This document shows, piece by piece, positions 16,851 through 23,998 of a stretch of DNA of 43,675 bases (position 1 is its first letter; every line of letters begins with the position of its first letter). Origin of the DNA: Geobacteraceae bacterium (GTDB taxonomy: Bacteria > Desulfobacterota > Desulfuromonadia > Desulfuromonadales > Geopsychrobacteraceae); the NCBI GenBank assembly GCA_007125165.1, contig SLDV01000111.1, positions 1 through 43,675 of the forward strand, read 5' to 3'. The translations under genes and the position numbers were made by a program. Below the pieces are notes generated by a model that was not told the origin of the DNA, did no database searches, and worked only from the letters and a program-made list of their open reading frames with translations.

Positions 16851-18167
16851 ATGAGTTACGCAGTAAAAGGTGTGTTCTGGATCGGGGTGTATCTGCTCCT
16901 GATACTGGCCCCGTTGGCCATTCTGCTGATCGAACCGGTTCCCCCCGGTAACGGCTTCTGGTGGGATGTCTCTCTGGCACTGGGGTTCGCCGGCACGGCC
17001 ATGATGGGCATCCTGTTTCTTCAGACCGCCCGCTTCCGTCGGGCCTCGGCTCCTTTCGGCATCGACATTATTTACTATTTTCACCGTCAGATTGCCCTGA
17101 TTGCCCTTTTTTTTATTCTCGCTCATCCACTGATTCTCCTCATTCTCAAACCGCAGCTGGTTGAATTGTTCAAGCCGGGGGTGGCCCCCGGGCACCTCTG
17201 GGGTGCTGTTGTTTCCACCCTGGCGCTGGTGGCGCTGGTGGTGACATCGATCTGGCGCAAACAGCTCAATCTTGATTATGACCTCTGGCGGGTTCTGCAT
17301 GCAGTGCTGGCAGTCGTGGCGCTTGGTCTGGCGATCTGGCATGTCCTCGGCGTCGGTCACTATGTCGACACATCGTGGCGTAAACAGTTATGGGGGACGT
17401 TCTCCCTCTCATGGTTGCTGCTGCTGGTGTATGTGCGACTGATGAAACCCTGGGCCCAGTTGCGCCACCCCTATCGGGTTGCCGAGGTCAAACAGGAGAG
17501 GGCGGATAGCTGGAGTCTGACCATCGAACCGGATGGTCATGATGGCTTGCGCTTTGAACCGGGCCAATTTGCCTGGCTGACCCTCGGCAATTCACCCTTT
17601 GCCCTCAAAGAACATCCCTTTTCTTTTTCCGGCAGCGCCGAAAAAGTTCCGACCCTGACGTTTACTATCAAGGAGTTGGGTGACTTCAGCAGCACCATCA
17701 AGCATGTTAAGCCCCGCCAAATTGCCTATATTGATGGCCCCTATGGCGCTTTCAGCCCTGACCGCATGGATGCCACCGGCTTTGTCCTGATTGCCGGTGG
17801 CATCGGCATTGCGCCGATGATGTCGATGCTGCGAACCTTTGCCGACCGCAAAGAGCAACGTCCGCTCAAGCTGTTATACGCCTATAATACCTGGGAGCGT
17901 CTGACCTTTCGAGAAGAGCTGCAGGAGCTTGAGCAGCAGCTCAACCTCGAAATAATCTGGCTGTTGAAGGATCCCCCGCCAGGCTGGCAAGGAGAATCCG
18001 GGCTGATTACCGGCGATCTGCTGCAACGCCGCCTGCCACTGACCGATCCGGAGCAGTCTTACCTTATTTGCGGACCGGTCAAGATGATCGAGCTGACGGA
18101 AAAGCTTCTGCACCAGAGTGGGGTTCCGCTGGCGCGGATTCATTCGGAATTGTTTGACATGGTATAA
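16851..18167 (+). CDS. Ferric-reductase-like transmembrane flavocytochrome (FAD/NAD-binding)
   Basis: 438 residues, starting 3 bases after the glycogen synthase stop. About six membrane helices fill residues 5-200, with candidate haem-ligand histidines in YYFHRQ, LAHPL, VLHAV and IWHVLGVGH. The C-terminal half is a ferredoxin-reductase-like module: LRFEPGQFAWLTLG and EHPFSFSG bind FAD, IDGPYGAF follows, and GGIGIAPMMSMLRTF and LICGPVKM bind NAD(P). It should pass electrons from NAD(P)H through FAD and haem across the membrane; the acceptor (metal, quinone or oxygen) is unknown. Its tight placement in a glycogen cluster is odd and may only reflect shared transcription. Confidence 0.9.
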   Translation: MSYAVKGVFWIGVYLLLILAPLAILLIEPVPPGNGFWWDVSLALGFAGTAMMGILFLQTARFRRASAPFGIDIIYYFHRQIALIALFFILAHPLILLILKPQLVELFKPGVAPGHLWGAVVSTLALVALVVTSIWRKQLNLDYDLWRVLHAVLAVVALGLAIWHVLGVGHYVDTSWRKQLWGTFSLSWLLLLVYVRLMKPWAQLRHPYRVAEVKQERADSWSLTIEPDGHDGLRFEPGQFAWLTLGNSPFALKEHPFSFSGSAEKVPTLTFTIKELGDFSSTIKHVKPRQIAYIDGPYGAFSPDRMDATGFVLIAGGIGIAPMMSMLRTFADRKEQRPLKLLYAYNTWERLTFREELQELEQQLNLEIIWLLKDPPPGWQGESGLITGDLLQRRLPLTDPEQSYLICGPVKMIELTEKLLHQSGVPLARIHSELFDMV

Positions 18168-18185
18168 TTACAGTTGAGGCTTTTT

Positions 18186-18224
18186 TGTCCACGGAAAACA
18201 TGAAAAGACACGGAAGGTTAAACG
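18186..18224. repeat. Possible remnant of a dispersed ACGGAAAACA-type repeat
   Basis: GTCCACGGAAAACATGAAAAG ACACGGAAGG, in the gap between the flavocytochrome and the small peptide gene, contains ACGGAA twice with related flanks. It resembles a short non-coding repeat that I believe occurs in related genomes. No second copy is in this window, so the call is weak. Confidence 0.3.
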
Positions 18225-18313
18225 ATTATTTTTGCCGGTTTGGTTCGCGCCTTCCAAATTTTCCAGGGACAGTTTTTTCTTTCCAGGATAACCCCTGTTG
18301 GAGGAGCAACTGG

Positions 18314-18406
18314 ATGAGACTGTTGTTTGCTAATCTGCTGGCCTGGGTGACCGGGGTGCTCATTGTGGTAATGGTAGTGCTGTTTGCCTGGCTGCAGAAC
18401 GGCTGA
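18314..18406 (+). CDS. Small single-pass membrane peptide, 30 residues
   Basis: The peptide starts MRLLFANLLAWVTGVLIVVM and ends with a short aromatic and hydrophobic run finishing in LQNG: one long hydrophobic helix with a single Arg at the start, so it is predicted to span the inner membrane. GGAGGAG at 18300-18306 sits 7 bases before the ATG, one of the best ribosome sites in the window, and the stop lies 4 bases before the ATG of amrS. The strong site, full-length hydrophobic helix and tight spacing argue that it is translated and coupled to amrS. No family is recognised. A longer frame from 18185 covers it, but its N-terminal part is non-coding in character. Confidence 0.6.
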   Translation: MRLLFANLLAWVTGVLIVVMVVLFAWLQNG

Positions 18407-18410
18407 TGCG

Positions 18411-19430
18411 ATGATAGAGGCCCGACTCTACAACAAGCGCTCAAACAACCAGGTCGCCTGCCGTCTGTGTGCCCACTTTTGTGTGATCAATAATGGTGAA
18501 CGTGGTCGGTGCGGTGTGCGCGAAAACCGTCATGGCACCCTCTATTCTCTGGTCTACGGTCACACCATCGCCAGCCATATTGATCCCATCGAGAAAAAAC
18601 CCCTGTATCACTTTTATCCCGGCAGCCGTTCTTTTTCCATTGCTACTCCCGGTTGCAACATGCACTGTCACTGGTGCCAGAATGCCGGGATATCCCAGAT
18701 TCCCCATAATCTTCAGTTTCCTGTCGGCGATGCCATGTCACCGGAGCAGGTTGTCGTAGCTGCGCAACAGAGCGGCAGTCACTCCATTGCTTACACCTAC
18801 ACCGAACCGACCATCTTTTTTGAATATAGCCTCGACACCGCCCGCCGCGCCGCCGCGGCCGGGGTCGCCAATGTCTATGTCAGCAACGGTTACATGACGG
18901 CTGAGATGTTGGAGATGGTTCACCCGTACCTTGGTGCCGCTAACATCGACCTGAAGTCCTTTCGCGACCCGACCTATCGCAAATATGCCGGAGCCCGGTT
19001 GCAGCCGGTTCTTGACAGCCTGAAAAGACTCCACCATTTCGGTATCTGGCTCGAAGTCACCACCCTGATCATTCCGGGAATCAATGATGATCCGCAGGAG
19101 CTTAAAGAACTCGCTGAATTTATCGTTACCGAACTGGGCGCCGACACCCCCTGGCATGTCAGCCGTTTCTATCCCCAATATAAACTTCAGAATCTGCCCC
19201 CAACCCCGCCGGCCTCCATCAACCAGGCAGTGGACATCGCCCGAGCCGCCGGGCTGAATTATATCTACGTCGGTAACCTGGGTGTTGATTGCGATACCAG
19301 TTGTCCCGGTTGTGGAATTGTCCTGATCCAGCGGCGGGGCTACAGTATTAGAAGCAACCGGATTAATCCGGACAGTTGTTGCCCCGACTGCGGACATCAG
19401 ATTGTCGGTGTGGGGATGGGGGGAAAATAG
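18411..19430 (+). CDS. amrS: AmmeMemoRadiSam-system radical SAM enzyme AmrS
   Basis: 339 residues from the ATG at 18411; an upstream TTG at 18384 lies inside the small peptide gene. The radical SAM cluster site is CNMHCHWCQN (CxxxCxxC) in SIATPGCNMHCHWCQNAGIS. Other family marks are CRLCAHFCVI and GERGRCGVREN near the N-terminus (extra cysteines), YTYTEPTIFFEY, ANIDLKSFRDPTYRKYAGA, and a C-terminal cysteine-rich end (CDTSCPGCG, CCPDCGHQ). Members are often annotated as PflA-like activating enzymes and usually neighbour AmmeMemoRadiSam A and B genes, which are absent here. The substrate is unknown. The last codons, including the TAG, lie inside a palindrome. Confidence 0.92.
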   Translation: MIEARLYNKRSNNQVACRLCAHFCVINNGERGRCGVRENRHGTLYSLVYGHTIASHIDPIEKKPLYHFYPGSRSFSIATPGCNMHCHWCQNAGISQIPHNLQFPVGDAMSPEQVVVAAQQSGSHSIAYTYTEPTIFFEYSLDTARRAAAAGVANVYVSNGYMTAEMLEMVHPYLGAANIDLKSFRDPTYRKYAGARLQPVLDSLKRLHHFGIWLEVTTLIIPGINDDPQELKELAEFIVTELGADTPWHVSRFYPQYKLQNLPPTPPASINQAVDIARAAGLNYIYVGNLGVDCDTSCPGCGIVLIQRRGYSIRSNRINPDSCCPDCGHQIVGVGMGGK

Positions 19431-19479
19431 AGGGACATAAAACCGATTAATCTAATCGGTTTTATGTCCCTCTATTTTC
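19423..19479. repeat. Perfect 27-bp-arm palindrome, copy A, overlapping the amrS stop
   Basis: Arms 19423-19449 and 19453-19479 are exact complements around ATC; the core is GGGACATAAAACCGATTA. The amrS TAG (19428-19430) lies in the left arm. It could fold into a long RNA hairpin ending transcription. It closely matches 20361-20415, and a decayed relative is at 22927-22973. Confidence 0.9.
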
Positions 19480-19495
19480 AAGGCGTCAGCAAGAA

Positions 19496-20377
19496 ATGGT
19501 AAATTTTGGTACGACATTTGTCGCACTTGCGGCACTATGCTGGGGACTCTCAGGCGGGATCGGCGGCATTCTCACGGGGCAGGGGTGGGATCCGGTTGTC
19601 GTGTCGTTCTACCGGGGTGCGATCGGGCTGTTGTTTGTTCTCGTCTGGCTGGTGTTGCGACCACAGGGCAGTGGACTGGCAAGTCGCCGCTTATGGTTCT
19701 GGTCGGCCATTGCCGGTCTCGGGGTTGCCGGAAACTTCTCATTCTATTTTATCAGCATTGCCGAGGGCAGTGTCGCAGTCGCGGCGACCTTGATGTATTG
19801 CGCCCCGGTGTTCGTCTATCTCGTATCCTTCACGCTCAAGCTTGAAAGTCCCTCTTTGTTCAAGTGGGTGGCGATCGCAATGGTCATGCTTGGAGTTGTA
19901 CTGCTGACAGGTATTTACGATATTGGAGCAGGTGAGGTTACGCCGCTTGCCGCCGGTGCCGGGTTGCTTTCCGGCCTGTCCTATGCGGTATTTATTTTCG
20001 GCTTCAAGTATGCTGCCCCGCACGGCAGCCCACAGGCGATTCTGGTGATAGCGTTTGCGGTGCTTGCCACGATACTTTTCGGGCTGGGTGATGGCGAACA
20101 GACCGTAGCCGTGCTGACAACACCGAGCTGGCCATTGTTCGTGGTGCTGGGAGTGGTTGGCGCCGGATTGTCGTTCATTGTCTATATCATCGGTTTGACC
20201 CGTACCGCTCCGGCGGTGGCCTCCATTGTGGCGATGGTTGAGCCGGTCACTGCTTCGCTATTCGGCGTTGTGATTTTAAATGAAAGTCTGGTTGATCTAC
20301 AGATCTTCGGCATGGGATTGATTTTGGCCACGGTTACTGCGCTGAGCGTATATTCGGGGGGAAATAGGGGGACATAA
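19496..20377 (+). CDS. EamA/DMT-family transporter
   Basis: 293 residues with about ten membrane helices in two repeated EamA halves (roughly 5-140 and 150-290), the usual length for this family. Typical wording includes ALCWGLSGGIGGILTGQGWDPVVVSFYRG at the start, FSFYFISIAEGSVAVAATLMYCAPVFVYLV, and MVEPVTASLFGVVILNESL near the end. It is probably an inner-membrane exporter of amino acids or metabolites, but the substrate cannot be read. The start ATG lies 16 bases past palindrome A, with a poor ribosome site, and the last residues (NRGT) and stop are encoded by palindrome B. The gene is therefore tightly boxed by the two repeats. Confidence 0.92.
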   Translation: MVNFGTTFVALAALCWGLSGGIGGILTGQGWDPVVVSFYRGAIGLLFVLVWLVLRPQGSGLASRRLWFWSAIAGLGVAGNFSFYFISIAEGSVAVAATLMYCAPVFVYLVSFTLKLESPSLFKWVAIAMVMLGVVLLTGIYDIGAGEVTPLAAGAGLLSGLSYAVFIFGFKYAAPHGSPQAILVIAFAVLATILFGLGDGEQTVAVLTTPSWPLFVVLGVVGAGLSFIVYIIGLTRTAPAVASIVAMVEPVTASLFGVVILNESLVDLQIFGMGLILATVTALSVYSGGNRGT

Positions 20378-20415
20378 TACCGATTAATTTAATCGGTATT
20401 ATGTCCCCCTATTTC
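20361..20415. repeat. Perfect 26-bp-arm palindrome, copy B, overlapping the eamA stop
   Basis: Arms 20361-20386 and 20390-20415 are exact complements around ATT, with core GGGGGACATAATACCGATTA. It differs from copy A by compensating changes on both arms (ATAATACC against ATAAAACC). It lies between convergent genes (eamA and the HNH gene, whose stop begins at 20416) and would serve as a bidirectional terminator. Confidence 0.9.
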
Positions 20416-20700
20416 TCACCTATTTCTCATATATTCGTCCCACTCCAGCGGTAGCAGATCCTTCTTGTTGTTGTTGCATTCCTTACACGCCGGCACGCAG
20501 TTGCCCCTGGAGCTACGGCCGCCGCGAGTGATGGGAAGGATATGATCAAGGGTGAGTTCTTTGGGAGGGAATGTGCGTTGGCAATAATGGCAGATACCGG
20601 TGGCGATGCGGTTTTTCCACCACCCTTGTTTGCGCAGTTCACGCGCTTTATCGCGTTCACGGCGAATCTGTTGTTCATCGATATCGAGAAAAAAATCCAC
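20416..20700 (-). CDS. Small HNH endonuclease
   Basis: 94 residues from a GTG at 20700 with a weak AGG site. The N-terminus is charged and helical (QIRRERDKARELRKQGWW). CHYCQRTF, LTLDHILPITRGGRSS, NCVPACKECNNNK give the complete zinc-stabilised HNH fold: two CxxC pairs, the DH of the first catalytic strand and the late Asn. Stand-alone proteins like this are common in proteobacterial chromosomes and need not be tied to phages or introns; the target is unknown. It is the last gene of the leftward run from 22854, 33 bases after pgeF, and ends against palindrome B. Confidence 0.88.
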   Translation of the reverse strand: MDFFLDIDEQQIRRERDKARELRKQGWWKNRIATGICHYCQRTFPPKELTLDHILPITRGGRSSRGNCVPACKECNNNKKDLLPLEWDEYMRNR

Positions 20701-20733
20701 TTCTGCTCTGCCTTTGTACTGATCGGTTTTGCG

Positions 20734-21540
20734 TCAGGCCGACCGCTGTTTGTCCAGCATGATAAAGCCCATCTGGCGCCCGGTTTTTCCTTCATCGCGC
20801 CGGTAGGAAAAAAACATTTCCGGCTGGGTAAAGGTGCAGTGCCCGCTATCTTCAATGGCGTCAGGGGTAAGGCCTGCCTGTTCCAGTTGCAGGCGGCAGC
20901 TCAACGCCAGGTTGAGGTTCCAGTGCCCCAGGCGGGTTTCGCGGGAAATTTCGTTCCAGAAACCACTGCCCTGCCGGAAGGCATCACGCACCGGGCGATC
21001 AACTTCGTACTTGTCAGCACCAATGCCCGGGCCGACTGCTGCGATGATGTCTTGCGACGTGCAGGAAAAATGACTGGTCATGGCCTTGACAGTTTTATTG
21101 ATCAGCCCGTCTGCTGCGCCGCGCCAGCCGATATGGACCGCAGCGACTGCTGTCAGCTGTTTGTTCCACAGCAGTAGCGGATAGCAGTCAGCAGTCAGAA
21201 TACCGATCATGATGCCCGGCTGATTGGTGATAACCGCATCGACCTCAACCCGGTTGAAATGACTCAAATCGAGATTGGGCTCGTCGATCAGGAGCAGGTC
21301 CTTGCCATGGACCTGCTTGACGGTAAGAAGCTGGCGCAGGGGCAGATCGAAGGCGCGAGCGAAGGTTGAGCGGTTCCCTTCGACATGGGCTTTAAGGTCG
21401 TCGGTGTTGGTGCCCAGGTTCAGAGAGTGGTAAGGGAGTCGGCTGACACCGCCGTTGCGGGTGCTGAACCCGGCGATCAATCCGGGGGAGATTTTAGCAG
21501 GCTGCAGATAGGATATTTTTCCCTTGCGGACCAGTTTCAT
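20734..21540 (-). CDS. pgeF: Peptidoglycan editing factor PgeF (YfiH, laccase-domain)
   Basis: 268 residues from an ATG. Family marks are GLIAGFSTRNGGVSRLPYHSLNL near the start and the zinc ligands in VKQVHG, LTADCYPLLL and AVHIGWRG, followed by AAVGPGIGADKYEV and HCTFTQPEMFFSYRRDEGKTGRQM at the end. PgeF is a cytoplasmic enzyme that removes wrongly incorporated residues (L-Ser in place of L-Ala) from peptidoglycan precursors; homologues also have purine-nucleoside phosphorylase or deaminase activity. The rluD-pgeF order is conserved across many bacteria, which supports both calls. Confidence 0.94.
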   Translation of the reverse strand: MKLVRKGKISYLQPAKISPGLIAGFSTRNGGVSRLPYHSLNLGTNTDDLKAHVEGNRSTFARAFDLPLRQLLTVKQVHGKDLLLIDEPNLDLSHFNRVEVDAVITNQPGIMIGILTADCYPLLLWNKQLTAVAAVHIGWRGAADGLINKTVKAMTSHFSCTSQDIIAAVGPGIGADKYEVDRPVRDAFRQGSGFWNEISRETRLGHWNLNLALSCRLQLEQAGLTPDAIEDSGHCTFTQPEMFFSYRRDEGKTGRQMGFIMLDKQRSA

Positions 21541-21606
21541 TACAAGCTCCAGTATAAAAAATTAACAGTTGTACAAAAAATCAGAAAAAGGGGGTCGTTG
21601 TGGCCA

Positions 21607-22581
21607 TTAATCGGGGGCTGACGCTCCCTTTCGCAGATAGGCGATAATATGACGCAGTGGCGCCGGGATGTCACTGCTAAATTCGAGAAAATCGCCGCTA
21701 CGCGGATGAATGAAGCCAAGGCTGTGGGCGTGCAGGGCCTGACCGGGTAGTTGGCGAATCAGTAGGCGTAACTGATGATCTTTGATGTTATTCAGCTCAG
21801 CGCGCTTGCCATAGAGGGGGTCGCCAACCAGCGGATGGCCTGCTTCACTTAAATGAACACGGATCTGATGAGTGCGCCCGGTTTCCAGTTGCAGGCGGAT
21901 CAGACTGAACTTTTCCTGTTCAAAGTTGTCGATGATGCTCCAGTGGGTAACGGCTCTTTTACTGTTTCGGGCTTTGGCGCTGAACCTTTTACGGTGAACC
22001 GGGTGACGCCCCAGGGGCTGGTCAATGCTTCCCCTGGCGGCTGACATGTGGCCATGGATCAGGGCCAGATATTCGCGCTTGATGCTGTGCCGCCGGAACT
22101 GTTCGGCCAGATGCTGGTGGGCACTGTCATGTTTGGTGACGACCAGAACCCCTGAAGTGTCTTTGTCCAGGCGGTGAACGATGCCTGGGCGCAGAGCGCC
22201 ACCGATGCCGGCGAGATCGTCGCAATGATGCAGCAAAGCATTAACCAGAGTTCCCTGACTATGGCCTGCTGCCGGGTGGACTACCATGCCGGCAGGTTTG
22301 TTGATGACGATCAGATCCTGATCTTCGTAAAGAATGTCGAGGGGAATAGATTCAGCAATAGCTTCAAGGGGTTGTGGTGGCGGCAGCGATATCTGAATGG
22401 TTTCACCACCTTTGAGCTTGAAACTGGCTTTGGTCGGGGCGCCATCGCAGATAACCTGCTGATTGTCGATGAGCTTTTTAAGCTGAGCCCGGCTGATATC
22501 GGGCAGAGCCTCTGCCAGAAACGCATCCAGTCGTTGTGCGGGATGGTCACAGGGAAACAACAACTGTCGGGACCGGGTCAT
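21607..22581 (-). CDS. rluD: 23S rRNA pseudouridine synthase, RluD type
   Basis: 324 residues from the ATG immediately after the upstream stop. An S4 RNA-binding domain (QRLDAFLAEALPDISRAQLKKLI, about 15-70) precedes the RluA-type catalytic domain: INKPAGMVVHPAAGH, GIVHRLDKDTSGVLVV with the catalytic Asp of the HRLD motif, LETGRTHQIRVHL and HPLVGDPLYG. Length and layout match RluD, which makes pseudouridines in helix 69 of 23S rRNA (1911, 1915, 1917 in E. coli). It is in an operon with pgeF downstream and a small conserved gene upstream. Confidence 0.94.
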   Translation of the reverse strand: MTRSRQLLFPCDHPAQRLDAFLAEALPDISRAQLKKLIDNQQVICDGAPTKASFKLKGGETIQISLPPPQPLEAIAESIPLDILYEDQDLIVINKPAGMVVHPAAGHSQGTLVNALLHHCDDLAGIGGALRPGIVHRLDKDTSGVLVVTKHDSAHQHLAEQFRRHSIKREYLALIHGHMSAARGSIDQPLGRHPVHRKRFSAKARNSKRAVTHWSIIDNFEQEKFSLIRLQLETGRTHQIRVHLSEAGHPLVGDPLYGKRAELNNIKDHQLRLLIRQLPGQALHAHSLGFIHPRSGDFLEFSSDIPAPLRHIIAYLRKGASAPD

Positions 22582-22854
22582 TTACCAGATCTGGCTCTCG
22601 ATTTTTCCTGCCTGCTGTTTGATCAGAACGTCGACAATGGCCCGCTCATAGAGATGGTCACGGTTTGTAAGATCGGGTGAAACACGTGAGAAGAAATGCT
22701 CGCGTCCTTCTTCCAGCTCTTCGTTCATCAGCTCAAAGATATTGTCGCTTTTTATCCCCTCGGATACTTTGTCCTGATTGTAAAGGGCGATGTCGGATAC
22801 AATGGCCCTGGCCAGGCGGAAGGCCAGATCAGGGTTTTCTACTACTCTTGCCAT
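22582..22854 (-). CDS. Small conserved hypothetical protein upstream of rluD
   Basis: 90 residues from the ATG at 22854, which has a perfect AGGAGG 8 bases upstream; a longer frame from 22926 passes this site and is rejected. The product starts MARVVENPDLAFRLARAIVS and is helical, charged and soluble, with an acidic stretch (MNEELEEGREHFF) and a C-terminal DHLYERAIVDVLIKQQ. No cysteines or known motifs are seen. Its stop touches the rluD start, so the two are probably co-translated. I do not recognise a function. Confidence 0.8.
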   Translation of the reverse strand: MARVVENPDLAFRLARAIVSDIALYNQDKVSEGIKSDNIFELMNEELEEGREHFFSRVSPDLTNRDHLYERAIVDVLIKQQAGKIESQIW

Positions 22855-22926
22855 AGATAGTGCCTCCTGTGCAGCAGTCTGATGAGCCGAGAATTGAATT
22901 CTATTAATTTTTGCTCCTGTTGGCAA

Positions 22927-22973
22927 GACATAAACGGTAAAATCGGATTTTATGTCCCTATCGGTATATTTTC
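22927..22973. repeat. Decayed copy C of the GGGACATAA palindrome
   Basis: GACATAAA (22927-22934) faces TTTATGTC (22949-22956). The right side keeps AATCGG, TTATGTCCCTAT and TATTTTC in the order seen in copies A and B, while the left arm is broken. It lies in the gap between the divergent small gene and the response regulator. Confidence 0.6.
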
Positions 22974-23079
22974 AGGTGGGGCACGCCAGTTTTTTGTGTT
23001 AGGATTCGCCCCGTTGTATAAGGTCGTAAAATAGTTCAAAATATGGGTGATTCTAACAGGTTTTTTCAACGAGGAAAGA

Positions 23080-23472
23080 ATGTCGAAGGCTCGTCCTGCA
23101 CAAAAAATACTTTTTGTTGATGATGAAAAAGCCCTGACGGCATTAGGCAAAGATATGCTGACTGATGAGGGCTTTGAGGTGGTGTGCGCCGCCAGCGGTC
23201 GTCAGGCACTCGATCTGTTTGAACAGCACGGCCGGCGATTTGATCTGGTTGTTACCGATGAGTCGATGCCGGGAATGACCGGGATTGAATTGGCGCAACA
23301 GCTCTTTGCGTTGGCCCCTGAGATGCCGGTTGTTTTGTGTTCCGGGTACATGCTGTCGATGGAAGATGAAGGGATTGCGCAGACCAACATAAAAAAGGTG
23401 TTGGCAAAGACTGACGTGTTTCTGTCTTTACCACAACTGATAAAAACCCTTCTTGTCAGTTCTCCGAATTGA
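23080..23472 (+). CDS. Single-domain response regulator (CheY-like receiver)
   Basis: 130 residues from the ATG at 23080, with GAGGAAAG directly upstream. The receiver fold is complete: acidic pocket in KILFVDDEKAL, phospho-acceptor Asp in DLVVTDESMPGMTG, Ser/Thr switch region in VVLCSGYM, and the conserved Lys in VLAKTD. There is no output domain, so it must act by protein contact or in a phosphorelay. No histidine kinase lies next to it. The wording resembles receivers found attached to hybrid kinases in delta-proteobacteria. Confidence 0.9.
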   Translation: MSKARPAQKILFVDDEKALTALGKDMLTDEGFEVVCAASGRQALDLFEQHGRRFDLVVTDESMPGMTGIELAQQLFALAPEMPVVLCSGYMLSMEDEGIAQTNIKKVLAKTDVFLSLPQLIKTLLVSSPN

Positions 23473-23508
23473 CCCGTCAAAAAAATCAGAGTATTTTCAG
23501 GCAGCTTT

Positions 23509-23829
23509 TTAGCGCAACAATACCACCAGCAGAACAATAACAACGGCAGCTCCAGCAAGAAGTGGCACCAGCGGCAGCTTGTTGGTGGTCTTCTGCCCGG
23601 TTGCCGCAATGTTGAGTTGACCGATGACAGGAAATCGTTCGATGACCGAACGGACATGGGGCGCGGTTTTCAGTTCTTCGGTCAGGTCATGGCCGGCCTG
23701 ATGTGCCCCCTCGTGATTACCGTCGGTCCAGAGTGTGCTGTTGCTCAGGTCATAAACAACACCGCTGACGGCAACATAAGCCGGCTTCCCGTCGCGCCCA
23801 TTGTAATTTGACAGCTCTTCTAATGTCAT
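23509..23829 (-). CDS. Cytochrome b5-like haem/steroid-binding domain protein with C-terminal membrane anchor
   Basis: 106 residues, with GGAGA 5 bases before the ATG. Residues 1-75 follow the short bacterial cytochrome b5-like pattern: MTLEELSNYNGRDGKPAYVAV, VVYDLSNSTLWTDGNHEGAHQAGHDLTEEL, APHVRSVIERFPVIGQL. Residues 85-106 are one hydrophobic helix ending in LLR, so the protein is probably tail-anchored with the haem domain in the cytoplasm. Several His residues (in NHEGAHQAGHD and APH) could be haem ligands. Its redox partner is unknown. It is convergent with the response regulator gene. Confidence 0.88.
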   Translation of the reverse strand: MTLEELSNYNGRDGKPAYVAVSGVVYDLSNSTLWTDGNHEGAHQAGHDLTEELKTAPHVRSVIERFPVIGQLNIAATGQKTTNKLPLVPLLAGAAVVIVLLVVLLR

Positions 23830-23998
23830 TTTCTCTCCGCCTTAAGATGTTGATGAAGTCTGGGCTCTCGTTGCAACGAAGGTTCGCTGTTTTCCCTGGC
23901 TGCATTTTTCTGACCACTATGATAAACAGAGATAGCCTTGAGGGTAAACAGGTAAAAGGAGTAAATGAAAGCTATCAGATCTTGAAAGGATGACCAAG

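Noticed and set aside
20416-20700. HNH gene as a sign of phage, intron or defence island
   Set aside because: It is the last gene of a housekeeping run (rluD-pgeF), with no phage or defence genes nearby.
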